Source of the DNA: Actinobacteria bacterium HGW-Actinobacteria-1
GTDB taxonomy: Bacteria > Actinomycetota > Coriobacteriia > Anaerosomatales > Anaerosomataceae
Reading direction: 5' to 3'
NCBI GenBank assembly: GCA_002841355.1
Contig: PHFB01000009.1
Location: forward strand, 1-64,000
DNA length: 64,000 nucleotides
This document shows, piece after piece, positions 1 to 8,466 of the stretch. Numbering within the stretch: the stretch's first letter is position 1; every line of letters starts with the position of its first letter. A program made the position numbers and the translations under genes. The notes under the pieces were generated by a model. It did no database searches. It was not told where the DNA came from and saw only the letters and a list, made by a program, of their open reading frames with translations.

Positions 1-211
1 GCTGTCGTACTCTACCACTGTGGTGGCCCCTTCCAACGTCGGGGCCCCGGGTGCTAACGTCTCGGTCGCTTGCTTTCCGGTCGGTCATGCTCTCGGGGGC
101 CTACAGGACTGTTCACTCGCACGCGAGCGCGCGCAAGCCCTAGGATGATACCACCGTATACCCGCGTTGAACAGGGCGAAGTGTGCAGCGCTGCCCGCGG
201 AATCCGATACG
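1..211. other. left edge without a recognisable gene
   Basis: No reading frame here has a ribosome binding site, a recognisable domain or a plausible continuation off the edge. It is the region downstream of the last gene of the leftward ABC-transporter operon. A GGGGCC-containing inverted repeat around 31-48 could belong to a terminator, but no T-tract follows it. Confidence 0.4.
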
Positions 212-958
212 CTACGACGCCACGTCGGCGCGGTCGACGTACCAGATGAGCCCCACCAAGCCGACAACGAACGTCCCGATCGCGATGACCCACGAACCGG
301 TCGACAGATCGGTTGCCGAGGCACCCTCAAGCTGCATGAACGAGCCGGTGATAGTGGTCGGCATCGCCCATACCAGCCAATCGCCCCATCCCGCGATCCC
401 ACCGATCATCGCGGCCGAGAAGCCCAGCGCCGACAGGATCATCGGGGCGAGCACCCCTCGCGTGATGACGGCGGTGAGCGCGACTACCGGCATCGTGCAC
501 AGCAGCAGCAGTCCCACGCGGAGGGTATCCGAGAGTACCGTCCAGGTGCCCGCTGCATCGAATCCATGCTTCCCCAGCGCCAGCGCCCACGCGCCCTGGA
601 TCACCACCGAGAGTCCCGCCAGTGCGAGGTACCATGCACTGACGATGAGCACCTTCGCCAACACCCAGTACTCGCGGCGCGCGGGAGTCGTAAGCACGTT
701 CGCCACGACACCCTCGGTGTACTCTCGGCCGAACGTGAACGCCGTCATGAGGCCCAATAACAACACGCCATACCAGGTCGAGAGGTTGAGTGGACCGAGG
801 CGCACGTACTGCAGCCAGGTGAGCGAGTCGAACCACGCTCTGTTCGCGCTGCCCATCGTCCCCGTCATCATCGGGGACACGGCTACCACGGCCAGGGTCC
901 ACAGGGGAATCGGCGAATGTCGCAGCTTGTGGAGTTCGACCTCGATGGCTCGGAACAC
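212..958 (-). CDS. ABC-2 type transporter permease
   Basis: A 248-aa integral membrane protein with about six hydrophobic segments. Its short cytoplasmic N-terminus (MFRAIEVELHKLRHS) is typical of ABC-2/BcrB-like permeases that begin with an E-(L/K)-K-L-(R/K) motif. It is the last gene of a leftward run that starts with the response regulator at 4387: regulator, kinase, ATPase, permease, permease. It lies 9 bp after the preceding permease, to which it is related in length and layout, so the two probably form a heterodimeric channel with the ATPase. The context resembles peptide-antibiotic or lantibiotic export/resistance systems. The substrate cannot be read from the sequence. Confidence 0.85.
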   Translation of the reverse strand: MFRAIEVELHKLRHSPIPLWTLAVVAVSPMMTGTMGSANRAWFDSLTWLQYVRLGPLNLSTWYGVLLLGLMTAFTFGREYTEGVVANVLTTPARREYWVLAKVLIVSAWYLALAGLSVVIQGAWALALGKHGFDAAGTWTVLSDTLRVGLLLLCTMPVVALTAVITRGVLAPMILSALGFSAAMIGGIAGWGDWLVWAMPTTITGSFMQLEGASATDLSTGSWVIAIGTFVVGLVGLIWYVDRADVAS

Positions 959-967
959 GACGTCTCC

Positions 968-1768
968 CTAGGCGCTGAGTTCGGCGCGGTTAGCACTCCG
1001 CAGAACGACCGCCATGCCCACGATGAAGACCGCCGCCGCGATCAGCCACGACACGGCGCCCAGCTCGCCTCGCGTCGGCATCCAGGTCACGCCTACACCG
1101 ACGATCGGCATCGCCCAGGGCACGTACGCAGCGGCGTCGAGGCCCACGAGCGTATTGGCCACCATGAACGTCACGAGCGCGAAGAGCATCGGCCGCAGGT
1201 AGCCTTTGCGGGACATGGCGAACCAGCCAACAAGCGGCAGTGTGAGGAAGATCGGCAGACACGCATAGAGTGTCTCGACGAAGGCACGCCCCACGTACGA
1301 CCAGGCGAACGTGTCGAAGCCCATGTAGATGCCGACAACCGCAACGTCGGCGATTACCGCGAGCGCCGAGAGATAGACTGTCCACACCGCGATGACGGCC
1401 ATCTTGGCCACTGCCACGTACTCGCGCCGGATCGGCAGCGTAGCGGTGGCGATGTCGGTGCCCTCGCGAAGCTCGCGTCCGAACACGTACGCGGCAACGA
1501 GGCTGAGCAACATGATTCCCCAGGCGCCCGAGACGCCCATCGGAATGAACTTCATGGCATTCGCCCAGTTCATCTCGGTGATGCCGGCTTTTGCGAACGC
1601 GTCGCCGATGCCGGCTGCGCCCATCGCGATGTCGCCTGCCTGCGCCTTCTTGAGCAGCGGGAAGACCGCCAGCCCGATGGATGTGTAGCCAACAACGACG
1701 AGCGACGTCCACAGAATCATCCGCGACCGCTTGAGCTTGGCGAACTCCGCCGAGAGCGCTCTCATCAT
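968..1768 (-). CDS. ABC-2 type transporter permease
   Basis: A 266-aa protein with an N-terminal amphipathic stretch (MMRALSAEFAKLKRSRM) followed by about six hydrophobic segments, including one near residues 15-40 and paired helices at the C-terminus. It is an ABC-2 family channel subunit. Its start overlaps the stop of the ATPase gene by 4 nt, which suggests translational coupling. Two permeases with one ATPase is the NisFEG/BcrAB-like arrangement. The membrane-channel role is well supported; the exported compound is unknown. Confidence 0.85.
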   Translation of the reverse strand: MMRALSAEFAKLKRSRMILWTSLVVVGYTSIGLAVFPLLKKAQAGDIAMGAAGIGDAFAKAGITEMNWANAMKFIPMGVSGAWGIMLLSLVAAYVFGRELREGTDIATATLPIRREYVAVAKMAVIAVWTVYLSALAVIADVAVVGIYMGFDTFAWSYVGRAFVETLYACLPIFLTLPLVGWFAMSRKGYLRPMLFALVTFMVANTLVGLDAAAYVPWAMPIVGVGVTWMPTRGELGAVSWLIAAAVFIVGMAVVLRSANRAELSA

Positions 1769-2733
1769 GTCCGCTTCCCCCTCCGCCTGCTCGCAGCAGG
1801 CTGTCCGTCGTCTTCGGCTGTTAGTCGCATGAAATGGTCCTCAAGGCGCTCCTCGGACATAGCCGAGCCGAGCACCGACACGCCATCTTCAACGAGTGCC
1901 TTGGTGTACTCCGCCGCCCGCTCGAACCCGCTGAACACGCGCAGCGCACCATCTTCACGCACGACGTAGTCGCGGACGCCGCACCGTTCTTCGAGCGTCC
2001 ACGCGGCACGCTTCAGGTCGGAGACGCGGATCTCCAGATACTCGCGATTGCGCTGCCGGAGCTCCTCGTAGCCGATCTCCTCCAGGAGGCGCCCCTGGTG
2101 GATGATGCCGATCGTGTCGGCCAGCTGCTGGACCTCCGAGAGGATGTGGCTCGACAGGAAGACCGTCGTGCCGCGGTCGTCAGCGAGGTGCTTGAGCAGC
2201 GCTCGCACATCGGCGATGCCGGCCGGGTCGAGCCCGTTGGTCGGCTCGTCAAGGATGAGTATCTCGGGCTTGTTGAGGAGCGCCCGGCCAAGGCCCACGC
2301 GCTGCTTGTTGCCAAGCGAGAGCGTGTCTACCCGCCGATCGAGGTACTCGCCGAGGCCGCAGAGCTCCACGGCCTCATCGACCCACGCACCGCGCCTGAG
2401 TCCGAGCATCTTGCGCTGCAGGTCGAGGTTCTCGCGCACCGTCAGGTTCCCGTACGCGCCCGCTGCTTCCACCATTGAGCCGATGCGCTCGAGCGCCCGC
2501 AGTGCGTTCGGCTCCATGCGGTGCCCGAGGATCTCCACCGAGCCGGAGGTCGGGCGCAGCAGCGCGAGCATGAGCTTGATCGTGGTGGATTTCCCCGCAC
2601 CGTTCCTGCCGAGGAAGGCGTAGATCTCGGCGCGTCTGACCGTGAGATTCAGGTCGCTGACGGCATCCACGTCACCGAATCGCTTGCACAGGCCTTCCGT
2701 GCGGATGACGACTTCACGGCTATCGGCTGACAC
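1765..2733 (-). CDS. ABC transporter ATP-binding protein (BcrA/NisF-like)
   Basis: A 322-aa nucleotide-binding subunit. Walker A is GRNGAGKST near residue 42, the signature is LSLGNKQRVGLG, Walker B is ILILDEPTNGLDPAG, and the switch histidine follows in LSSHIL. The extension of about 100 aa after the ATPase core is characteristic of the BcrA/CcmA-type exporters of lipids and peptide antibiotics. The start is GTG with a purine-rich GAGGGGGTGGGG upstream. It energises the two permeases encoded immediately downstream. The gap to the kinase gene is 61 bp, so it is probably co-transcribed with the two-component genes. Confidence 0.92.
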   Translation of the reverse strand: MSADSREVVIRTEGLCKRFGDVDAVSDLNLTVRRAEIYAFLGRNGAGKSTTIKLMLALLRPTSGSVEILGHRMEPNALRALERIGSMVEAAGAYGNLTVRENLDLQRKMLGLRRGAWVDEAVELCGLGEYLDRRVDTLSLGNKQRVGLGRALLNKPEILILDEPTNGLDPAGIADVRALLKHLADDRGTTVFLSSHILSEVQQLADTIGIIHQGRLLEEIGYEELRQRNREYLEIRVSDLKRAAWTLEERCGVRDYVVREDGALRVFSGFERAAEYTKALVEDGVSVLGSAMSEERLEDHFMRLTAEDDGQPAASRRRGKRT

Positions 2734-2794
2734 AGTGCCCCACCCCCTCGATCACAGTCTGCGATACCGGGCTGAAGGTGGGCTTGCGCGATCC

Positions 2795-3685
2795 TTACGA
2801 TTCCCTGAAGGTCAGCGTGAACGAGACCGTGTCATCTGCGAGCCGCTCCGCCCGCACGACGGCCCCCATCCGATTCGCGAGTTCCCGGGCGATCGCCAGA
2901 CCAAGCCCCGCTCCGCCGCCACCCGCCATGCCGCGCTCGAAGAGCCGTTCGACGTCCGCCGGTAGCGCGGCACCGTCGTTCGTGAGGCGCACCTCTCGGC
3001 GCGCATCATCGCACGCCACCTCAACCGTCATCGTCGTCATGCCTTCGCCATGTCGGATCGCGTTAGAGACGAGGTTCCCGAGGATCCTCGTCACCGCGAG
3101 CCCGTCACCCTCGACCATGCACGCCTCTTCGGGAATCGCGATGTTCACCTGAACGCCGCGGGCCGACAGCTGCGGTTCGAAGCCCAGGATGGCTCTGCGC
3201 ACTGCCTCGGCAAGATCGACCGGGACAGACGCGAGAACCAGGTCGCGTGAATCGAGCCGTGCCTCGTAGAACAGATCGTCGGTGAGTTCAGCGAGCTCGT
3301 CGGTCTTCGTGGCAATCACGGCCAGGTAGCGCGCCGGGTCATCGCCAAGGCCGCGCTGTAGCGCATCGACGTAGCCGCCGATGGAGGCGACAGGCGTGCG
3401 GAGGTCATGCGAGATGTTCGCCAGCAGGCGCCTGCGCGAGTCCTCGCGCGCCTGCGTCGCCTCGTGCTGCGCCTGAAGGTCGTCCGCCCACAGGTTGAGA
3501 TCCTCGGCCATGGCTGCGGCATCGTCGTGCCCTGGGAGGATCACCCGGTGGCCGAGATTGCCCGATGCAAGCTCGTGAACGCCCTGCTGTACCCTGTGGA
3601 CGCGGGCGCGCGATCGTGCACTGAGCGCTAGTCCGACGGCCAGACCGACCGCCAATCCTGCGACCGCAGCTACGAGCCATGTCAC
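2795..3685 (-). CDS. sensor histidine kinase (HAMP-HisKA-HATPase)
   Basis: A 296-aa kinase with a single N-terminal membrane helix (residues 2-21) and essentially no extracellular sensor. It then has a HAMP-like linker, the HisKA phosphoacceptor box ISHDLRTPV (H93), an N-box NLVSNAIRHG and a G-box GLGLAIAREL. Small kinases lacking an external domain usually sense within the membrane or through a partner transporter, and this one precedes an ABC exporter operon. The GTG start directly abuts the TAG stop of the response regulator, so the pair is translationally coupled. Confidence 0.9.
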   Translation of the reverse strand: MTWLVAAVAGLAVGLAVGLALSARSRARVHRVQQGVHELASGNLGHRVILPGHDDAAAMAEDLNLWADDLQAQHEATQAREDSRRRLLANISHDLRTPVASIGGYVDALQRGLGDDPARYLAVIATKTDELAELTDDLFYEARLDSRDLVLASVPVDLAEAVRRAILGFEPQLSARGVQVNIAIPEEACMVEGDGLAVTRILGNLVSNAIRHGEGMTTMTVEVACDDARREVRLTNDGAALPADVERLFERGMAGGGGAGLGLAIARELANRMGAVVRAERLADDTVSFTLTFRES

Positions 3686-4387
3686 CTAGCTGCCCCCCTC
3701 GAAGCGGTAGCCGATGCCCCAGACGGTCGTAACCAGTCGCGGCTCCTCGGGATGCTCCTCGATCTTGGTGCGCAGACGACGCACGTGCACCTGAACGGTC
3801 GACAGATCGCCGAACGACTCAGTACCCCACACTCGCTCGTAGATCTGCGCCTTGGTGAACACCCGCATCGGCTGCTCGACGAGCATCCGCAAGATGTCGA
3901 ACTCTGTGGCCGTCAGCTCCACGTTCACGCCGCGCACCGCGACGGAGCGCCGCAGCACGTCGATGGCGATCGGACCCGCCTCGAGTAGCTGGCCGTGCGC
4001 GACGCTGCCGTGCGGCGCAGTTGCCGTGTACCTGCGCAGGTGCGCCTTCACGCGAGCGACGAGCTCCAGCGGGCTGAACGGCTTCGTCAGGTAATCATCA
4101 GCGCCCACGCCGAGACCGACAGCCTTATCCACGTCGGTATCGCGTGCCGAGAGCATCATGATCGGCAGGTCGGAACTCTCGCGCAGCGCTCGCGCCAGCT
4201 CGAACCCGTCGCCGTCTGGAAGCATGACGTCGAGGATCGCCATGTCGAACCGCCCCCCGGAGAACGCCGCGCGGGCGCGCTCCACGCTCTCGGCGCTCGT
4301 CACGTCGTAGCCCTCGGCTTCGAGATTCAGCCGCACGACCTCACGGATCGCCGCATCATCGTCGACGACCAGGATCCTCCCCCGCAC
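3686..4387 (-). CDS. OmpR-family response regulator
   Basis: A 233-aa two-domain regulator. The receiver has acidic residues D10/D11, the phosphoacceptor D53 in ILDVMLPDGDG, and the conserved lysine in DDYLTKPF. A C-terminal winged-helix DNA-binding domain ends in VWGIGYRFEG. The start is GTG with a GGGAGG Shine-Dalgarno. It is the first gene of the leftward operon that encodes the kinase and the ABC exporter, and it presumably controls them. It lies 22 bp downstream of polA on the same strand, with no evident terminator between. Confidence 0.92.
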   Translation of the reverse strand: MRGRILVVDDDAAIREVVRLNLEAEGYDVTSAESVERARAAFSGGRFDMAILDVMLPDGDGFELARALRESSDLPIMMLSARDTDVDKAVGLGVGADDYLTKPFSPLELVARVKAHLRRYTATAPHGSVAHGQLLEAGPIAIDVLRRSVAVRGVNVELTATEFDILRMLVEQPMRVFTKAQIYERVWGTESFGDLSTVQVHVRRLRTKIEEHPEEPRLVTTVWGIGYRFEGGS

Positions 4388-4409
4388 GCGACCTCCCCCG
4401 TTGACGCTT

Positions 4410-7076
4410 CTACTTCGCGGCTGCCCAGTTGTGCCCCGACCCGATGCTCACCTCAAGTGGCACCGCCAGCTTCGCAACGCCGCTCATGGCCTCGCGCACC
4501 ATTGCCGAGAGACGCTCCAGCTCCCCTGGCACCGCCTCGAAGATGAGTTCGTCGTGCACCTGCAAGACCATGCGGCTGGCGAAGCCCTCGGCACGCAGGC
4601 GCCGGTCGACCTCCACCATCGCGAGCTTCATGATGTCGGCTGCCGTGCCCTGCATCGGGTGGTTCATCGCCGTGCGTTCACCGAAGGACCGCAGGTTGAA
4701 GTTGCTGCTCGCAAGCTCGGGAATCGGACGCCTGCGACCGAACATCGTGACCGCGAACCCCTCGCGGTGTGCGTCGGCCACCGTGCGGTCGAGGAACTCG
4801 CGCACCTGCGGGAACGTCGCGAAGTAGCGGTCGATCATCTCCTGCGCCTCGCCGTAGCCGATCTTGAGCGTCTCACCCAGGCCGTGCGCGCTCTGCCCGT
4901 ACACGATGCCGAAGTTGACGGCTTTCGCGCGGCGGCGCATCTCGGGCGTGACGTCGGTGGTCTCCACTCCGAAGACCCGCGACGCGGTGACGGCGTGGAA
5001 GTCGTGCCCCGACGTGAACGCGTCGACGAGGCCCTGGTCCCCCGAGAGGTGCGCTAGCACGCGCAATTCGATCTGCGAGTAGTCCGCCGAGACCATCAGG
5101 TCCCCTGCCTCGGCGGCGACGAACGCCGCACGAATGCGCAGGCCGAGCGGCGTGCGCACGGGAATGTTCTGCAGGTTGGGGTTGCTGCTGGAGAGTCGAC
5201 CAGTTGCCGCCACGGTCTGATTGAACGACGTGTGGAGCCGGCGATCCTCGCCCACCATCCTCGGCAGGGCGTCGATGTACGTGCTCTTGAGCTTGGTGAG
5301 TTCGCGATACTCCAGCACCTTGCCCGCAATCGGGAAACCGTCGACGAGCGTGCCGAGCACGGATGCATCGGTGGAGTAGCCAGTCTTTGTGCGCTTGCCC
5401 GAGGGCAGCCCGAGCTTCTCGAAGAGCACCTCGCCGAGCTGCTTTGGCGAGTCCACGTTGAAGTCGAAGCCTGCCAGGCTGTGGATCTCGGCCCGGAGGA
5501 GCTCGATCGCAGCGCCCGTCTCGGCTGCAAGCGCCGAGAGGACCGTGCGGTCGAGGCCGACGCCGACCTCCTCCATGCGTACGAGCACGGGGATGAGATC
5601 GACCTCGCAGCGCCGGTAGACGTCGAGCGACTTCGTGCGCGTGAGCTCTGCCTCGAGCAGCGGCGCGATCTCGGCGACCGCGATCGCCGCATCGGCGGCC
5701 GTGGCGCCTTCGGGCAGCCGCCTGCCGAGGAACTCCCCGGCGAGCGTCTGGAGGTCGTAGCTTGAGCGGTTCGATGCGAGCATGTACGCGGCGACCGCGC
5801 AGTCGAAGAGCCGTGCCGGGTCGAGCGACTCGCTCGCGCTGTGCTCGCGGTTCGCGACGCTTCCCGGCGGGCAGTCCGCCTCAACGAGCGCCTTCATGTC
5901 CGCAGCCGCGATCCTGCAGCTGCCGAGAAGCGCGTGCCACACCGCGTCCGCGTCGCTGCCCTTGAGGGTCGCGACCGTGCCGTCGCTCGCAACCGCGAGC
6001 TCGCGCTCGTCGACGAAGAGGCACTCGCCGCTGCTGTCGCCGGCCGCAAGGCCGACCCAGCTCGACGGCGACATCGCTACGAGCGCGTCCGCCCACTCGC
6101 GCGCGGGTCCGCCCTTGAGCGCGCGCCACTCGAGCGCCGCGGGCGCGGGCGCCTCGGCGGGGGTAGCTGCACTCGCTCCGGCCGCGCGGGATGCGCCCAG
6201 GTTCTTCGCGAGCGCGAACACGCGGTCCGCGAGCGACACGAACGCGAAGCTCGTAAAGACCCGCAGGATCTCTTCGGCATCGAATTCGCCGAAGTGCACG
6301 GCGTCGAGGTCGAGCTCGAAGGGAACGTCGCAGCGGATCGTGGCGACCAGGCGGCTGGCAAGCGCGCCGTCGACGTGCTCGCGCAGGTTCTCGCCGAGCT
6401 TGCCCTTGATCTCCGGCGCATGCTCCAGCACGGCTTCGAGCGTGCCGTACTCCTGCAGCAGCTTGGCGGCGGTCTTCTCGCCCACACCGGGCACGCCCGG
6501 GATGTTATCGGAGGTGTCGCCCTTCAGTCCGAGGAAATCCGCGACCTGCTCGGGAGCGATGCCGTAGCGCTCGATGACCGCGTCGCGGTCGTAGATGGCG
6601 ATGTCGGTGATGCCCTTCTTGGTGCTCACAACCTGCACGTTCTCGTTCACCAGCTGCAGCGCGTCCTTGTCGCCGGTGACGAGCAGCACGCGCATGCCCG
6701 CGTCCGAGCCGCGCACCGCAAGCGTGCCGAGAATGTCGTCGCCCTCCCAACCGTCGACCTCCACGATCGGGATGCCAAGCGCGGTGATGACTTCCTTCAC
6801 CATCGGGAACTGCACGCGCAGTTCGTCGGCGGTGGGCGGCCGGTGCACCTTGTAGATCGCGAGCGCCTCGGTCCGAAACGCCGGCTTCCCGCGATCGAAC
6901 GCGACCACCACCGCGTCGGGCTTGAGCTCCGTCGCCATCTTCACCAGCATCGAGGTGAATCCGAAGACGGCGTTGGTGGGCCGTCCGTCCGGTGCCGTCA
7001 TGGTTGGCGGCAGTCCGTGGAAGGCCCGGTGAAGCAAGCTGTTGCCGTCGATGACGGCTAGGGTACGTTTATCCAT
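4410..7076 (-). CDS. polA: DNA polymerase I
   Basis: An 888-aa DNA polymerase I used in Okazaki-fragment maturation and repair. The N-terminal 5'-3' exonuclease/FEN domain (IDGNSLLHRAFHG, TGDKDALQLV, and a helix-hairpin-helix in GLKGDTSDNIPG) occupies about residues 1-290. The C-terminal family A polymerase has motif A (SADYSQIELRVLAH), motif B (RRRAKAVNFGIVYG) and motif C (LQVHDELIFE). The middle 3'-5' exonuclease domain appears degenerate: where DxE is expected there is SSWVGLAAGDSSG, so proofreading is probably absent. The frame stays open 91 codons further upstream, but that stretch overlaps the divergent methyltransferase and has no family similarity. MDKRTLAVIDGN is therefore taken as the start. 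Confidence 0.96.
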   Translation of the reverse strand: MDKRTLAVIDGNSLLHRAFHGLPPTMTAPDGRPTNAVFGFTSMLVKMATELKPDAVVVAFDRGKPAFRTEALAIYKVHRPPTADELRVQFPMVKEVITALGIPIVEVDGWEGDDILGTLAVRGSDAGMRVLLVTGDKDALQLVNENVQVVSTKKGITDIAIYDRDAVIERYGIAPEQVADFLGLKGDTSDNIPGVPGVGEKTAAKLLQEYGTLEAVLEHAPEIKGKLGENLREHVDGALASRLVATIRCDVPFELDLDAVHFGEFDAEEILRVFTSFAFVSLADRVFALAKNLGASRAAGASAATPAEAPAPAALEWRALKGGPAREWADALVAMSPSSWVGLAAGDSSGECLFVDERELAVASDGTVATLKGSDADAVWHALLGSCRIAAADMKALVEADCPPGSVANREHSASESLDPARLFDCAVAAYMLASNRSSYDLQTLAGEFLGRRLPEGATAADAAIAVAEIAPLLEAELTRTKSLDVYRRCEVDLIPVLVRMEEVGVGLDRTVLSALAAETGAAIELLRAEIHSLAGFDFNVDSPKQLGEVLFEKLGLPSGKRTKTGYSTDASVLGTLVDGFPIAGKVLEYRELTKLKSTYIDALPRMVGEDRRLHTSFNQTVAATGRLSSSNPNLQNIPVRTPLGLRIRAAFVAAEAGDLMVSADYSQIELRVLAHLSGDQGLVDAFTSGHDFHAVTASRVFGVETTDVTPEMRRRAKAVNFGIVYGQSAHGLGETLKIGYGEAQEMIDRYFATFPQVREFLDRTVADAHREGFAVTMFGRRRPIPELASSNFNLRSFGERTAMNHPMQGTAADIMKLAMVEVDRRLRAEGFASRMVLQVHDELIFEAVPGELERLSAMVREAMSGVAKLAVPLEVSIGSGHNWAAAK

Positions 7077-7104
7077 ACCGTTGATTCTAGCCGAGAGGAC
7101 CGAC

Positions 7105-7701
7105 ATGGGCTTCTTCAATTGGGCTGCACCGCTCGTACGGCGCTTTGGCGACCGCTTCACGGAGCTTGATGCAGCCGAGATCGCCGGGTGGCTCAAGCCC
7201 GCAGTCGTGCCCGGCGGGCGCATCCTGGACGTTGGCGGCGGCGCCGGGCAGCTCGCGGTACTGCTCGCCGACACCCTGCACGCGTCGGTCACCGTGCTTG
7301 ATCCCACGCCGCAGATGCTCGACCACGTGCCGTCGCGCCCCGGCGTCACCGCGGTCTCAGGAGTAGCGGAGGCGATGCCGTTTGCGGACAGCGAATTCGA
7401 CGCGGTGGTCGTCTCGGACGCGTTCCATCACTTCCGAGACCAACCCGGCTCGGTGAAGGAGTTCTCCCGCGTGGTTCGCAACGGCGGCATCGTGCTTGTG
7501 CTGGAGCTCGACCCGACCGGCCTCATGATGCGGCTCATCGTGCTTGGCGAGAAGCTGCTGGGCGAGCCCGGCGCATTCTTCACCCCCGCCGAGATGTGCG
7601 CGTTCATGGCGCGCGAAGGCATCGCGGGTGAGTGCGAGAGCCTTCGCAAGGCGGACTACCGGTTCCTGGGCGTGGTGCAGAAGTCTGGCGAGGTCGCCTA
7701 G
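7105..7701 (+). CDS. class I SAM-dependent methyltransferase (UbiE/MenG-like)
   Basis: A 198-aa methyltransferase. The SAM-binding motif I is ILDVGGGAGQLA, followed by an acidic residue after strand 2 (VLDPTPQML) and the post-motif block AVVVSDAFHHFRD, all features of the Methyltransf_11/UbiE group. The substrate cannot be deduced; UbiE/MenG relatives methylate quinones, many others do not. The ATG at 7105 has a GAGAGG Shine-Dalgarno 6 nt upstream. An in-frame start at 7042 would overlap polA and is less likely. It is divergent from polA with 28 bp between them. The stop overlaps the 3' end of the convergent glnR-like gene by 4 nt. Confidence 0.88.
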   Translation: MGFFNWAAPLVRRFGDRFTELDAAEIAGWLKPAVVPGGRILDVGGGAGQLAVLLADTLHASVTVLDPTPQMLDHVPSRPGVTAVSGVAEAMPFADSEFDAVVVSDAFHHFRDQPGSVKEFSRVVRNGGIVLVLELDPTGLMMRLIVLGEKLLGEPGAFFTPAEMCAFMAREGIAGECESLRKADYRFLGVVQKSGEVA

Positions 7702-8369
7702 CTCTTCCAGAGGTAGCCGACGTTGCGCACGGTCTCGAGACGGCGGGAGATCTCCGGGCCCAGCTTCGAGCGCACGCGTCGCACGTGCACGTCCACCGTG
7801 CGCGAGCCGCCGAAGTAGTCGCTCCCCCACACACGGCGGAGCAGCACTTCTCGGCTGTAGACACGGTTGGGGTGCGTGACCAGGAACATGAAGAGCGCGT
7901 ACTCGAGGTACGTGAACTCGAGCGCTTCTCCCGAGATGTACGCCTGGTAGGTGGCGAGGTTGAGCGTGAGATCGTCGATGCGGATGACCTCTTGCGACGC
8001 CACCTCTTCGCCCGGCCACATGAGCGCACGCGCCCTGGCGGCGAGCTCAGCTGCCGAGGAGCCCCGCACGAGGAAGTCGCTTGGCACGCGCACCGGCAGC
8101 CGGAGCGAGTCGAGCGCTTCGGGCTCGATGACGAGCAGCAGGTGCGTGTCGCCACCCTCCGCCGCTGCAGATTCTACGATGCCTGCGAGCACCTCGGGCG
8201 ACCGGCCACCATCGACGATGATGAGCTCGGCGTTGTGTGAGGCGAGACGGGCCTTGATGTCGGCAGGAGCGACCTCGAACGTCTCGACATCGAGTCGTAC
8301 GAGGGCCTCCCGCATCCACGCGAGGGTATGAGCATCATCCGATGCAAGCAGTACGCTCTTCATGTGCAT
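7698..8369 (-). CDS. glnR: GlnR-like orphan response regulator (nitrogen regulator)
   Basis: A 223-aa OmpR-type protein with an atypical receiver. The N-terminal acidic pair is D11/D12, the usual phosphorylation site is D53 in ELIIVDGGRSPE, and the usual lysine is arginine (R102 in DFLVRGS). The C-terminal winged helix contains WGSDYFGGSRTVDVHVRR and ends ETVRNVGYLW, which closely matches actinobacterial GlnR. GlnR proteins have atypical receivers, lack partner kinases and control glnA and other nitrogen genes. Here the gene lies immediately downstream of glnA with a terminator between, and no kinase is adjacent. The start MHMK has a GGGAGG site upstream. The GlnR assignment rests on motif similarity and synteny. 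Confidence 0.82.
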   Translation of the reverse strand: MHMKSVLLASDDAHTLAWMREALVRLDVETFEVAPADIKARLASHNAELIIVDGGRSPEVLAGIVESAAAEGGDTHLLLVIEPEALDSLRLPVRVPSDFLVRGSSAAELAARARALMWPGEEVASQEVIRIDDLTLNLATYQAYISGEALEFTYLEYALFMFLVTHPNRVYSREVLLRRVWGSDYFGGSRTVDVHVRRVRSKLGPEISRRLETVRNVGYLWKS

Positions 8370-8404
8370 GATTCTACCGCCTCCCTCGCTGAGTAGGAAC
8401 GCAT

Positions 8405-8434
8405 GGTGCCGGACGGGAACTCCCGCCCGGCACC
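8405..8434 (-). terminator. terminator downstream of glnA
   Basis: GGTGCCGG (8405-8412) pairs perfectly with CCGGCACC (8427-8434), and the stem continues through CGGG/CCCG around a short loop. It lies between the glnA stop and the glnR-like start on the same strand, so the two genes are likely transcribed separately. The T-tract is weak. Confidence 0.7.
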
Positions 8435-8466
8435 ATTGCCGTTCAACAACGTTCGAGCGATCGCAA

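Noticed and set aside
7077-7349. N-terminal extension of DNA polymerase I
   Set aside because: The extra 91 codons overlap the divergent methyltransferase gene and lack similarity to the family; MDKRTLAVIDGN is the expected N-terminus.
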